Assembly: GCA_003508835.1 (NCBI GenBank)
Contig: PUFA01000116.1
Coordinates: 1,240,001 to 1,304,000, forward strand
Length of the DNA: 64,000 nucleotides
Reading direction: 5' to 3'
DNA from: Eonycteris spelaea
Lineage: Eukaryota; Chordata; Mammalia; Chiroptera; Pteropodidae
Positions 1-12,328 of the stretch are shown piece after piece. The translations under genes were made by a program, and so were the position numbers. The first letter of the stretch is position 1, and the number at the start of each line of letters is the position of its first letter. The notes beneath the pieces were generated by a model, which was not told where the DNA came from, searched no databases, and was given only the letters and a program-made list of their open reading frames with translations.

Positions 1-3000
1 GGCTCCGGGGTAGCAAGCCATCAAAACATCAAATTAAAAGGCAAAAGAAACCGCTGTAGGGAGGCGTGGCCAGGAGGACTCCGACAGAAAAGAGAAAGAA
101 AGCAAAACATGCTCTATCGACAGGCACGAAACCCGCACGCGCACCTCCCTCCGGGGTCACTCCCCTTAGGGCCCCGGGAGGCCAAAGTGCCTGAGACGCC
201 GAGCCGGGACTCACCGCCAGCAAACAGCAACGCGCACTTTAGAAAAATCTATATTAAGGGGTTAAAATCATCTTACATGTAATAAGAAAGAGTAACAAAC
301 CAAGAAGAAAATGAATAAAGAACGAACAGAATTAAACAAAACAAATGGCAGAATACAACAATGCAAATCACTGAAACTTTTGTTTTAACCTAATGGGGGA
401 GCCGGGGAAGAGATGGGTTCCGTGCCTGCCAACGGGGAGGGCCTTCATAAAAAACGTGCACACCCAGCAGTATCACCATTTTCTTCTTGGGAATCTGTCC
501 AGAGGAACTAACCGGACGAGTGTGCAAAGGTCTGCGTCCAGGGAGATGCATGATACACTCACCCCTCACCGGGCAGCAACGCAGAGCCTTCCCTGTGCGC
601 CCGCTCTGCGCTGGGCACTGCTACATGCACCATGCACCTTACATGCGTGACCCACCACGCACTGGCACCGCTCTTCAGGTAGGTTCCGCTATCGCTCCTC
701 CATCTCAAATGAGGAGACTGACCGCCAGGCGGCACATGCCACATGCTTGCTGCGTGCAAGAAACCGGGCTCAGGACACGGCAGGGCCTGGAGCCTGCACT
801 CCCCGGACGAGTGGGGCCAAGGCCAGATAAGGCAAGACTGAGAAGGTTCGAGCACACGTGTGCAGGGTCAGGGGTGCTGCACAGACACGACCAGAGGGTG
901 ACTCCAGAATCAGGCCAGAGCAGAGGGTGTGCGTGCGCACACACGTGTGTGCACATGTGCATGTGTGCGTCTTGCCCAAGTTCTCACAGCCAGTGAGTAA
1001 CAGAAGAGAAACAAGAACCCGGAACCCTGACTCCCGTCTGGGTGGACAACGTCTCTCGGGAATCTGTGACTCCCTGGTTCCCCTTCTCCCGGTGAGAGTT
1101 TTCCCGAAAGCCCCCACCTTGGCTGTGAAATGCCAGTAACCTCAGGGGGTCACACAGCAGCCGGTGGCCGGTACACGTGGCGTGGAGGATGGGCTGGGAG
1201 GGCAGGTTGACAGACAACGCGGGCGGCAGGGGACCCGCATTTCCACTTCCTTCCACGTTTGACTCTCACAACAAGCGTGCGATTTTTTTTTTTTTTTTGC
1301 CATTTCAACACATATTTACTCTTTCACAACGTTGAACTATTTTAAAGTGCTTCTCAGTAGAGCGGCCACCACACGCTCTATCTAGGCGCGTCCGCGCTGC
1401 TCACGGAAGGGTAAGGCACGGCTCGGCGAACCACTGTCCGGTGGGGGGACTCGTGACATCAGAAGACTTCGTGGAAGGGACAAAGAACCCTAAAGTCATT
1501 CTGAAGTTACAGTCTAAACTTTTCCGAAGGTTAAACTCGAGGTCAAAAGCAGCCCCGAGAGGGACCTCAGAAGGGTTGATCAGTCCAGCCCAGAGCTCCC
1601 TTGTCCGTCTGCCAAGGGGAAAAGCCTGAGCTCGCGGGCCGGAGCCGGAACACCAGGCGCAGGCCCCGGTTCTGCCCCCCTGGGCGGCCTGGGGGAGCCC
1701 CTCCGTCTAAGTCCTAGGCTACCCCGCTCCACAGTGCAGATGCACGTCGACACCTCAAAAGAGCCCGCGGGGAACTAAACGGTGAGCTGCAGTGCTGCGA
1801 AGGCCTCGTGACAGCCCCAGCAGGCAGGCAGAGGAGTGCGCGTCAGGAGAATGCCACACAGCGCTGCACCTCCACCCTCCGAGCAGGTGTCCCAGGTCAC
1901 CTCCCTCTCCCACTCCCACGCCCTCGAGCTCAGCCCCAGGCTCCAGAATCAGCCGCCTGCCCCTTCCCTCTGGCCTGCACGGTGGAAATCAGCCAAGGGT
2001 CAGGAAGGAATGCAACCTGGTTAAACTGATTATCTGCACATTAAAAAGAGATTAAGGACAAGCCAGAGGGTCCAGGTGGGTGTTCAGGTGATGCTGAATA
2101 GCTGACAGGGGAGCTTTGAGGGCCCTGTCTGCCTCTCCCAGGCCTCGGCTCCTCCGCCAGGCTAATCCCACTTTTCAAGAAGAGCGTCTCTGCTTCCTGC
2201 CCTCCTGAGGTTCCCGGGCACAGACTCACAGCCAGCAGGGAGGGCTCCGGTGCGCGCAAAGGCGCAGCGTGGACGCTCACAGCTCAGCAATCCGCTTCTC
2301 CTCCCACTGGGTCGCCCGCTGCTCCACCCAGCACGCCGCCGACGGGAGCAAGCGTTCTCCAGCGCACCCCACACATCACCCCTGCCTCACCCGCCCGTGG
2401 CAGCCCGTTCCCTGCAGGATTAGGCGCCATCTCCAGTGGTCTGGAACGTGGCAAGGTATGAAAGTGAACAGTACGAGGAAAAGCATTAGAACTCCCGAAC
2501 CAGGGTCCTCCTGCCCATCCTGCGGACGCGATGCCCCGGCCCGCTGCTCCCCGAGCGCGTTACGCTGTCTCACGCTCCTCGGCTGCCTTTGCAAACCCTT
2601 CCCTCTCTGGGACCCCAGCACCTGGCACTCACACTCAGTTAAAGAAACAAAGAGAAAAGTAAACGTTGGTACTGGCTAGCCATGGGGGACCTAGGAGCAA
2701 GGACTGCTCATTTTTGTGCAGTATCTCCGCCAGGCAGTGACTGAGGACTGAATTGGGAGTAAGGAGGTGGGCTCCCCTCTCTTGCCAGCTGCCTGAGGTC
2801 CTCCTGCAGCCTGAGGTCGGCCGGGATGAGTCTTTCCACCTGCTCCTCTAACCTTGAGAAAAGGGGTCTTGGTAAGTCTTCTCTAACCTGTGCCCTGCTT
2901 TTCTTAAGGGCTGGGTTTATTCCTGCCACTCCCAAGCCCCTCTGGCATCTCCCACAGGCCGATCCATCTCCTCTGGGGTCCAGTGTCCCTCTCCCCCCCC

Positions 3001-6000
3001 CTTCCTTCTGCCTTCCACTGTACTACATGCAACTGGGCCACACAGCGGGAGCTATATGAATGTATCTGGAACAAAAGTGGCTCTCCCTGGCCACTGGCAC
3101 CCATTTGGATATCCTCTTTTTCAGAATTCCTAGAACTCCTTTGTGCAAAGTCCTATATAAGCAACCAGCACCCCCGCCCCCAGGCACTCATCCCCTAAAC
3201 TGGCTAATTACCCCAGGGAAGTTATAAACGCAGATTGCAATCAGACTCCTTGGAAGGAGCCTCAGAAATGCACACTTCCGGCAGGTGAGTGTCATCACCA
3301 GGCTGGGGATGCCCACCACCCGAGGGCCGATGAGCTTAGGAGAGAGCGTCCCTGTTTCCAAAATGGATACAGCTCTCCTCTCTGCATCGCGGGGCTTTCA
3401 CCAGGATCTGGGCACAGAACACACAGGAAACAGGGACAAACTCCAAAGGCCCAGGCAGGCCAGGCAGGAAGAGTGTGGCTGCTGAGTCTCACGGAGCCCC
3501 CACCCCAACACACCCGCCCACAGCTCAGTGCCCCACGCCCTGGATTTGAACCCACAGGAAAGAAGTGCCTGGATGGGTGCGTGAGGAGGGCGGTTAGGGT
3601 GAGGACAAGCCGGCCTGCTGCTGAAATGCTCAAAGAAACTTCGCTGTTGAGAAAAAAAGAAAAACCTGGGAGAAAACGAGGGACAGGTACAAGTCTCCCA
3701 GCTGGCAAAGCCCGGCTCCTGCACACAGCTGTGGCAGGGCCACAGCCACGGTCCGCTTCTGGGCCCTCCCTGGGGGCCTGCGGAGCCCACGTTGCGTGCC
3801 CTGCGTGCCTTCCAGGGCTGCACCTCCTCTCAGGGACATGCCAGCCTTCCCGAGCCACCTGCCCGGACCCCAAGGGCTGCTTCTACCAACAGCTCCCAGG
3901 CTCCTGCTCACCTGGTCCAGCTGCCTGCATTCCCCACGCCCAGGCTTTCCCCCATCCGGCCTGAGGCCCAGGTTCTCTGCCACCCTCTTTCTAGGACACA
4001 GCAGGAGCCCCAGCAAGTCGGGGCTCCTTTCCCTACAAGCTCCTGCCTGAGGTCCTGCCCAATCCCAGGCCAATCAGCTCAGATCCCTCGGTTCTCTGAG
4101 CCTCAGTTTCCCCACTAGGGAGGTAAGAGCGGCTCAGAGGCTCTGCACGTGGCGAGCCTCCCATCTCTCTGTCGCAGCTCCTCATCACACTGTTTTCATT
4201 CCTAAGACCCCAGAGTGAACACGTTTTCTTCTTCCTTGGCCTTTGGTGGGAAAAAAAAAAAAACTTTTCAAAACAGCCCGCCTCCCCTGGATCCTGTCCT
4301 GAGACCCCAGAAAGCTGAATGCTCCCCGGCTTCCTCCTGCCCTGGGCAAGGAGTCAGAGAAGGGGGAGAGGGCAGGAGGACAAGGTGCCACTGTGCTTCC
4401 TGGGTCCCAGACAGATCCTGACTGCACCTTCTAGGTCACCTTCAGAGCCGGGACAAATAAACCCTTCACTCGAGTATTACCAGAGTGAGGCGGAGGCTTA
4501 TTATACACCAGGAAAATGTCATCCCTTCCCACTAAGAAGCTCATCCCTAGTAAACACACATCGGCCTCCCAAGCGAGTGTTTATGTAACAGCCGCAACCC
4601 AGGTCTGCTGGGCCCTGGAGGGGGGCTCGGTCAGGCTCCGAGTGAGCAGGGAAACGCCCGAGACGCTGCTCCCCTCTCTCTGCCAAGAAAGAAAGTGGGG
4701 ATGCTGCTTTGCAGGACAGCAGCAATATGGTTGCGCAGATGGAGAGAGAAAGGATGTAGGGCAGAAATTGGAAAAGGAGTTTTCTGGGTTTTTTTTTTTT
4801 TTTTGATGCCTGCCTACAGCAGAAAAGCTGGGGCGACAGAAGTGGGAAAGCAGGGGTGAGGTGGGTAATAAAAACGGGTTCCGGGAGAGAGGCTGGAAGT
4901 AAAAGGGGAGAAGGAAGAAAGAGGTGGGAGGCCTTGCCAAGAAAGAATAGGGAAGCAGGGATCAGGAGAGCTGAGAACGGATGTGTGAGGAGCAGCTGGG
5001 CCTGGTGACAATGAGGCATTGGGTCCCAGGATTCACAAGGGTGACACCAAGCTCCCAGGCTAAACAGACGGAACAAACCGCAGTGGGGAAGTTGGTCACA
5101 GGGAAGGGCTCTAAGAAGGGAAATCTGACTGTCGTGTTAAATTTAAGCTGGGGGGGGCAGGAATAATGGGGACCCAATGTGTCCGGCAATCATGGCCTTC
5201 ACATCGCAGGAGATCCGTGGCCACAGCTCCCTGAGCTGGGGGCAGCAGTAGGGGGGAGGGGGGTGATCACTGATAAAGAAAGTGGGAGTTAGATGTGGGA
5301 GCCTCCAATTCTTGCCTCTCTCTGCTCTGGGAAGGGCTCTGTGACAGGTCTTCTCTCACCCCTATTGTGACTGTCCCACCAAGTCTCTACACTAAAAGGT
5401 GTGGGGTGTGTTGGGCGGGGCGGCATCTTGGAGCTTACTGGGAAGTTCTCTTACTTCCTCCAAAGGACAGGGAAGCTGCAGGGAATGGTGGCTCTCTCCC
5501 CTCCCCCCTTCAGCTCTGGGAAGAAAAATTGGTCATCTCTCTTTGGGGCTCACACAAACGCCATCGCCAGGTCCCCAGCCACAATGGTGATTCAGGCCAT
5601 TTACTCAGATCCATGTTAATGAGTTTTTTTCTGTCACCTAATTAGTTCACAGCGAACTCAGCCTTGAGAAGGAAGATGAAAGATAATAACAGCAGGGAGT
5701 CAGACTGGGATGTCACAACAAAACACAGGACCCCAACTCTAATGTGGGCTTCTACTCCCAAAAGACCCAAGGCTCCTTCCCCAGCCATGCGGACTTCTGA
5801 AAGCAGAAAGGGGGGTTTAGGGAAGGAGCCCCAGAGCCTCGCACAGGGAGATGAAGATGGAGTGGGGTCCTAACTGTGAGGCCCAAGTAGTGGACAAACC
5901 CCTGCTCACGATTCCATGTCATCTGCCAAAGGCCTTGTACTGTCCCTACATTTCTACTAAGGCGAAACCCACCACCTGCTGGTGGGCGTCCCCCTTCAAA

Positions 6001-6939
6001 TGGAACCGAGGAGGAAGCAGATGGCCCAGGGCGAGGCCCATCTGCCCACTGGGCACTCAAAGGTCACATGCCACTGGGGTGCCTGTGGGTGGTGCCGGCC
6101 CCCACCAAGCCAGTTGTAGGGCATCTGCCAGCAGCACGCACCCACTTCCTCTGCCTCTCAGGGGCTGAAGTTCAGGGCCCAAGAGCCTAAAGAAAAGAGC
6201 GCTGAGAAGCGCAGTGGCCCGGGATTCTGGTCTCTTAGGTCTGGCCCCGTGTCTCTGGAAGTTGGTCAGCGGCCCGCAGTCCCGTTCCTGTCTCCCGAGA
6301 GGCCCCCTGGAAAGCAGCGGCGGGTGTCTGGCGCGCGTGGGACCTGTGAAAGCGCAGATGAACTGACCGGCGCCTCCCGCGCCGTCGCGCGGCCTGAGCC
6401 CGGAGCCAGGCCCGACCCGCCCGGCGCGCCCAGTCCCGGCACAGTGCGGGACGTGAGTGGGAGGGGGCCGCGGCGAGCGCCGGCCTCCGGGGCCCGCGGG
6501 CACGAGGCCGAGAAGGCTGCCAGCCACTTAACGGGAGGCCCCGACGCCCGCGGCGCCGCGGGGCAGAGCCCGGGCAGCGGCCCCACCTCTCGGCCCGCCG
6601 AGGCCCTCCGCCGCGCCCACCCTCCCTGGCCATGCCAGACCAGATCTGCCTCACACCCCCGTAATATCTGCGGCTTCGAGCGCACCCGTTCCCTGGTCGA
6701 CGCCACCTTCGGGTCCTGGGCATTAAGAGCAGAAAACGTGTCCCCCAGCACGAGACCTGACCCTCAGCCCCAAAGTGTCCCCAGACGAGACATGGCGAAG
6801 CCTGGACGCCGGCCCTGCAGCGCCGGGTTTCAGCACACCGCGTGGCCGGGACCTCAGGCGCGCGAGGACCCCCAACGGGGAGAGCATGGCCAGGCCGCGC
6901 CCGCAGAGCCCCGGCTCCCGCAGCCCCCTGCTCGCTCAC
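1..6939 (-). other. AGAP3: AGAP3 intron 1 (5' part)
   Basis: Non-coding sequence downstream, in transcript sense, of AGAP3 exon 1. Human AGAP3 also has a very long first intron. I found no exon of another gene in it. It contains a pure T run near 1281-1299, an A run near 4249-4262, a T run near 4789-4804, a purine-pyrimidine alternating tract near 927-972 and one MIR-like fragment near 4085-4165. GC and CpG content rise steeply from about 6230 toward exon 1. The second AGAP3 exon lies beyond the left edge. Confidence 0.8.
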
Positions 6940-7320
6940 CCTCGATGGAGATGACGTGCTCCCGGATCTGGTTCTGCAGCGCCAAGTCCTCGATGCGCTC
7001 GATCAGGTCGTAGATGGCGTAGATATTGGGATGCACGGACTCGAAGCGCTGGATCTCGGCCCGGATGGCCGCCGAGTTGGAGAGCGCGAACTGCTGGGGG
7101 GGCCGCCGGCCAGCTGCTGCGAGGGGCCGCCGCCTCCCCCGGCCCCGGGCCCCGCGCCGCCGAACTGCCCGCCGCCCCCCGCGCCGCCGCCGCCGCCGCC
7201 GCCCCCTGGCGCCGCCAGGCTCGGCTGCTGCTGCGGGCTCTGCCCCCCGCCCGCCTGGAAGTTCATGGCTCCGGAGCCGCGGGGCCAGAGGCGGGCCCGG
7301 CCGGGGCCCGGGGCGGCGCT

Positions 7321-7352
<32 letters not shown>

Positions 7353-7780
7353 CGGGGCTGGCGGCGCTGGGACTACCGAGCCGGCGGCGCGGGGCTAGTG
7401 CATGGGGCCCGGGGCCGGGGGCCGAGGCCGGGAGGCGCCGCCGCGCACGCTGTGGCCGCCGCTGCCGGGCGCTTCCCGGCGCCGCGATCCCGCTGCCTCA
7501 GAGCAGCTTCCAGCGGCAACAACAACGGGACCGGGAGCGCGCGGCCCGGGCCCTCCCCCCGCGTCATGCGCACGCACCGCCGCCCCCGCCGGCTCCGGCA
7601 CACGCAGCCCGAGCCCCCTCCCCGCCGCCCCCGCCCCTCCTGCGCGCCGGCCCCAGCGCCCCCGCCCCTCGCTAGCTGGCTCTGCAGCCTCCACCCCCGA
7701 GCCGCGCGCTCCAGCCCAGGCGCCCGGCCCCTCCCACCTAGCCTAGGCCCTTCCGCCTCCTCTCCAGCCCCCACCCACAA
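6230..7780. promoter_or_regulatory. AGAP3: CpG island over AGAP3 exon 1
   Basis: Very GC-rich and CpG-dense sequence covers exon 1 and about 500 bases on each side, with GCC/GGC triplet runs near 7180-7205. There is no TATA box. It is the expected housekeeping-type promoter of AGAP3. Boundaries are estimated by eye. Confidence 0.7.
6940..7266 (-). CDS. AGAP3: AGAP3 first coding exon (partial gene, one-base frameshift)
   Basis: First coding exon of AGAP3, an ArfGAP with GTPase-like, PH and ankyrin domains that acts at synapses and endosomes; only the N-terminus is in the window. The start reads [13 protein letters not shown], as in human AGAP3, followed by a Gly-rich run from GGC repeats. The conserved helix ([17 protein letters not shown], then [11 protein letters not shown]) follows, but one frame off. 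The shift lies in a 7-base homopolymer (plus strand G, 7096-7102), where one more base would restore frame. The exon is 327 nt where 328 are expected for a donor in phase 1. The donor (GTGAGC in sense) is just left of 6940. None of the named domains is encoded here. Confidence 0.9.
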
Positions 7781-7867
7781 CCGCCACGGGGGTCACAGCT
7801 CCGGGGAGACAGCTGCCCTGACTTCCTCCGGCCTCGGCTGTCACTTTAGCCTCCCTGCGCTAGTCTT

Positions 7868-7894
7868 GGTGGGGTGGGGTGGGGTGGGGTGGTG
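7868..7894 (+). repeat. (GGGGT)n simple repeat
   Basis: About five tandem GGGGT units with an imperfect end, upstream of AGAP3 exon 1. The G4 tracts spaced by single T are compatible with a G-quadruplex on this strand. Confidence 0.85.
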
Positions 7895-9084
7895 TCCGAT
7901 CTCAGGGCAGTACCCGAACAGTGCCCTGCGCCTGAGGGTGCTGATGAACGCGGCTGATTGGTCGAGAAGGGCCGCCAGCAGGCCCAGCTGCGCCTCCTTT
8001 ACATTGTCCTGACTTCAGTGCGGCACTGGCTCCCTGGTCCCCGGCCTGAGGTCATCCCTGGAGACTACCCCGTCCCCGGGGTTCTCTCTAGGTCTCCCCT
8101 GAACTCTCCACGAATGGCTGCAGCACGGAGACTGGAAATCTGGGTCCCTGGCTTCTATTTTCAGTTCTCTCTCAGAGCTTCATTGGTGGGGCTCTTGGAA
8201 ATGACACTTTGAACAACTTCCCCACTTCTATCTTCGGGTCTCTCCTTAAAGCTTCCCTGCAGAACTGTGGAGGGTTCGCGCTGACCACCGAGAGACCCCA
8301 CTGGTGCGGAGAAGGGCGAGAGGAATCAAATATTAGGTCTCGCATCCCGTTCAAGAGACACCAGAGCCCACATGACTATTTTAATTTTCCCTGTCTCCAC
8401 CCCTTTGTCCATCCTGTGTTCCTATCCACTCCTGGGGCCAGGGAGCTCCCTTCACTGGCCCAGTCCCCTGCATTCGCATCGCCAAAGCTGTATGCAATTC
8501 TGCTATCTACCCCCTTCCCACCCACCTCCCTCCACAACCTTTCCTAAAAACCACAAGAGGACACACGTGCTGCCCCACCTTGTCTTCTGGCACAGTTGAC
8601 ACGTCATCCTTTTTACACAAACTTCCACTTCCCAGGCCAAGCTAGTTCACAGTGAACACATTTTCCCAGTGTAAAGCCCCCCACTCCCCACCCCCACTTG
8701 ACTACCCACGCGGCTCTGCCCCAGTACCAACTCGGTCACCATTTCCAAGTTTCTTGTCCCTTCCAAAGAATTCAGTGCAGCCAATCAACACAGGGCCTCC
8801 CCAAACTCCTGAGACATGTGGGTTCTATCTACCTGTTTGCCCTTAAGGATGTCTTATACCCTTCTTGGGCTTCATCTGCAAAATACGGTGGTTTAACAGA
8901 ACACTGAGCTCTGACATTCCGTAACTCTGAAAGCAATGCCTAACATCTCATTTAGATGCTTAATTAGAATTGACAGCAAGAAGTTGCACCAGGTACTTCC
9001 CAATAGAGATGCCGAGGGTTAAAAGCTTCTCAAATGTGTTGCCCCTGCAGCCAGCACACACCTGCAGTAGTACTGGGGGCTGTC

Positions 9085-9235
9085 TACTTATCTGTCTCTA
9101 GTAGGATATGGGCCCCATGAAGGCAGGGGCAGGGTTTGATTCACCACTGTATTCCCAGCATCTTACACAATGCCTGGCATATAGTATACATTTAATACAT
9201 GTTTCCAGAGTAAAGGAATAATGGAAAGGAAGGAA
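9085..9235 (+). repeat. L2-like LINE 3' fragment
   Basis: The order of short phrases (CCCCATGAAGGCAGGG, then CCCAGCATCTTACACAATGC, then a CTGGCATATAGTA-like end) matches the 3' end of L2 elements as I know them. It is strongly diverged and ancient. Confidence 0.6.
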
Positions 9236-9624
9236 CTAGAGGTAGGTTCGTTTTTTATGTTATAAATCTAAACTGACATTCCCGAGGCAACACTTGGAGT
9301 ACTTGCTCCCACAGGTAGGCATGTGCTATAAGAACATGAGGGTACATGACTTTTAATCAAGACTGTCCCATAAAATCCAGGATGTAAGATCTCTGTGGCT
9401 ATAGGGGCCCAGAGGAAGGAGGGGAAACCCGCAGAAATTAGCTGGTCGAGGCCAGGCTGAGGCTCAAATCGACAGCTGCTGTGTAGTCTACACAGTAACA
9501 TGCTAAACACCCAACTTCCAAGCCCAGGTTCAAGTGGAGGGAGTGTAGTAATTCTAGGTGAGCAAATAAAATATCTCCCGTGTGACAGATTCCTTACATA
9601 GTTTTCACACATAACAGAACACCT

Positions 9625-9720
9625 AATTTTTTTTTTCCTTACAATCGCCTTATGGAGTAGATTTTAGGAACGAAGAAATTCAGGTTCAAAGAGATGCCAT
9701 AAACGCACCTAAAGCCCTTG
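9625..9720 (-). repeat. MIR fragment
   Basis: The block reads like the reverse complement of the MIR core: a run resembling 'fractional decimals' of AGTAG, then GAAATTCAGGTTCAAAGAG. It is short and diverged. Confidence 0.45.
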
Positions 9721-10019
9721 AGGGATAAGGGACCTGCATTGCTGCCTAGTTCCACAGTCCATGCTTCGTTCACAGTCTTGCAGGGTTAAGGTGAAAGACA
9801 GAACTAGTGAAACAGGACAGCCCAAACAGCGTGGCCAGCCCTGGGGACAGGTGTATTCAGCCAGACTGGTGGGGCAGCCCGTGGTTACTCTGTTCTGGGC
9901 TGAAGAGTGAATCTGGGGGTTCCAAGGTGCCTTCTGGCGTTCACGTTGATATAAATAAGAGTGAGTAGGGGCACTTGAGCTCACCAGAGCCTGCATCTAG
10001 AACCACGGGCGCTCTGACG

Positions 10020-10680
10020 TGCTCCCGCTGACGTGGGTTTCTGCAGTCACAGCTGCTCTGGCTCCTGGCAGGGACGGGGAGGATCTTGCCTCCGCCCAGA
10101 CCTTCGGGAGCTACTGCAACTCTCAAACCCGCCCCGCCAGCCTCTTGGTGTCTTGTGGGCACCTGAACTAGTCCGCGGAGCCCCGCACGTGGGTCCGCAG
10201 AGCGGAGGGCGGGGACTGCGCACCGCCAGGACTACAAGTCCCACAATGCTCCGGACGGCGGCGGCGGAGAAGGAGGGGGTACCTTCAGGTGTCTGCGACC
10301 TCGGCGCCTCCCGCCCGGAAGTGCCCGAGGGTCCGCTATGGAGCTGGCGGATCCCGGCGGTGAGTCCCCGCGCCGTGACCGCGCCCACCCCATCGCCCTG
10401 GGCCCAGCTGGCACCCGCTCGCCCCGTCCCTGGATCGCCCGAGCGGTCCCAAGTCTCGGGGGTCGGGAAGATGGGAGGGGTGATGGAGGAGTTGGGGGTG
10501 GGGAGGGCAAAGCCTCAGATTCCCGGGCGGGATCTGGGGTCCAGCAGGGGACTGGGTTTGGGGAGGCTTCCAGAGGAGGCGTGGAGTTGGGCCGCCGCGG
10601 GGTGGGACTTCGAGTGGAACGGGAGGGGCTGTTAGGTGGGAGGGAGGTGGCCACCCTTGGAAGCTCCAGATTGCCAAAGG
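10020..10680 (+). promoter_or_regulatory. TMUB1: TMUB1 CpG-island promoter with ZNF143-type motif
   Basis: GC- and CpG-rich region around the non-coding first exon. At 10230-10250 it contains ACTACAAGTCCCACAATGC, which closely matches the ZNF143/SBS element ACTACAATTCCCAGAATGC. The first-exon donor (GTGAGT) is at 10360. Transcription start is inferred to lie shortly after the motif. Confidence 0.65.
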
Positions 10681-11274
10681 GCGGAGTTCGACGTCTGGTG
10701 TGGGGAAGCCTTGGGAAAGCAGTCCCGTGCGAGCGGATGGGGTTTGGGTAAATGGCAGCGGACGTGGGGTGTAGGGGTGTGTGGCCAGAGGCCCTTTTTC
10801 TCACACCTTGGAGAAACTTTGGTGATGGAGTAGACAAGCTTTCGGGTAGATAAGTAGCTTTGGGGTGAAATAGGCGAAGGAGTAAATGAACTTTGAGATG
10901 AAGTAGACGGAAAACTAGGTAAGCTTTGGGGTAAAGTTTGGTGGGGGTAAATTTAGGGGAGAGGTTGCTTAGATCAAGGCCCTTATCAGGATACAGTTTA
11001 GTGAATTTGGGAGATGGTTAAAGACCTAAAACGCAGGTTACAAAAAGTTAGGACTTGAAATTTGGTGATAGGGGCACACGAGGTTAAGTTTGGGGCCACA
11101 AGGAGTCAGAGCAGTCTGTGCCCAGGGGTGAGGTCTGGGTAAGGGAGCAGAGAAGTGCGGACTGTGGGACAGTTGAGGGGGGCCGGCCTGGAACCTGTTG
11201 GAGTTCAGAGAACTTGGCCAGTGAGCCAGCCCCTCAACCCCTCATGGGTTCTTTGTGCCTCTCCAGCTTGGTAG
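10338..11274 (+). other. TMUB1 short upstream ORF across the first splice junction
   Basis: In the inferred 5' UTR exon an ATG at 10338 opens a nine-codon frame (MELADPGAW). It crosses the junction from 10359 to 11267 and stops with TAG at 11272-11274, 22 nt before the TMUB1 start codon. It exists only in spliced RNA using this donor and acceptor. It could lower main-frame initiation; its effect is unknown. Confidence 0.5.
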
Positions 11275-11296
11275 TGCGGCGGGCAAGGCGGGTGCC

Positions 11297-12328
11297 ATGG
11301 CCCTGATTGAAGGGGTGGGTGATGAGGTGACCATCCTTTTCGTGGTACTTGCCTGCCTTGTGGTGCTGGCTCTCGCCTGGGTCTCAACACACACCTCGGA
11401 CGGCACCGATCCACTGGCCCAGCCATCAGGGACCCCAACACCAGCACAGCCCAGTGAAGCCATGGCGGTCATCGATAACATCAGAGGGGAGGCCCCAGGA
11501 GCTGAGACCCCCAGCCTGAGACACAGAGGTCAGGCTGCACAGCCAGAGCCTGGCACAGGGCTCCCAGCAACGCCGCCACCCCCGGACTCTCCCCAGGAGC
11601 CCCTAGTACTGCGGCTGAAATTCCTCAATGATTCAGAGCAGGTGGCCAGGGCCTGGCCCCATGAGACCATTGGCTCCCTGAAAAGGTAAGCTGGGACGAG
11701 GACAGGAATGAAATGCTAGAGTGTGAGGGAGTGATGACAGACCTGGAAGGGCCACCAGAGACACCTGACACTTCCTCCTCATTTTATAGATGAGGGAACT
11801 TAGACGCCCCACCCACACACTGTAACCACCCCTTCTAGCAATAGGGTACCCCAGTGGAGGCTAAGGCCTGGACGGTGGGTGGATGGAGGGCAGAGATCAA
11901 GGGTGAGAGTGTTGTCTCGGGCAAGGGACTAGGGTTGCCTGAGGCCTACTCTATTACCCAGGTCCCTCTCTCCTCAGGACCCAGTTTCCCGGCCGGGAGC
12001 AGCAGGTACGACTCATCTACCAAGGGCAACTGCTGGGAGACGACACCCAGACCCTGGGCAGCCTTCACCTGCCTCCCAACTGCGTTCTCCACTGCCACGT
12101 GTCCACACGGGTCGGTCCCCACACCCTCCATGCCCGCCGGGGTCAGAGCCAGGCCCCTCCGGGCTGGAAATAGGCAGCCTGCTGCTGCCCCTGCTGCTTC
12201 TGCTGCTGCTGCTGCTCTGGTACTGCCAGATCCAATACCGACCCTTCTTCCCCCTGACTGCCACTCTGGGTCTGGCCGGCTTCACCCTGCTTCTCAGTCT
12301 CCTGGCCTTTGCCATGTACCGCCCGTAG
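11297..12328 (+). CDS. TMUB1: TMUB1, transmembrane and ubiquitin-like domain protein 1 (frameshifted)
   Basis: Two coding exons, 11297-11685 and 11978-12328; a non-coding exon lies upstream. TMUB1 (HOPS) is a small ER membrane protein that works with the ERAD machinery and shuttles ubiquitin-like signals. The start [15 protein letters not shown] precedes a first membrane helix ([11 protein letters not shown]), an acidic linker, then a ubiquitin-like domain ([14 protein letters not shown] to [11 protein letters not shown]). Two C-terminal helices follow, the first a Leu run made of CTG codons near 12179-12218, ending AMYRP. One base is missing in the C run at 12117-12120. As printed, the frame stops soon after the ubiquitin-like domain; one extra C gives 246 codons plus stop, the human length. 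A polyA signal follows at 12755. Identity is certain; the break is probably a sequence error. Confidence 0.93.

Larger units (their letters stand above)
7781..10200. other. AGAP3-TMUB1 intergenic region
   Basis: The 5' ends of AGAP3 and TMUB1 face each other here. I see no exon. The stretch holds a (GGGGT)n run near 7868-7894, an L2-like fragment near 9085-9235 and a MIR-like fragment near 9625-9720. The rest is unremarkable single-copy sequence. Confidence 0.65.

Noticed and set aside
7026..8012. A 328-codon plus-strand frame opposite AGAP3 exon 1
   Set aside because: Arg/Pro/Ala-rich antisense translation of a CpG island, with no domain and no splice context.
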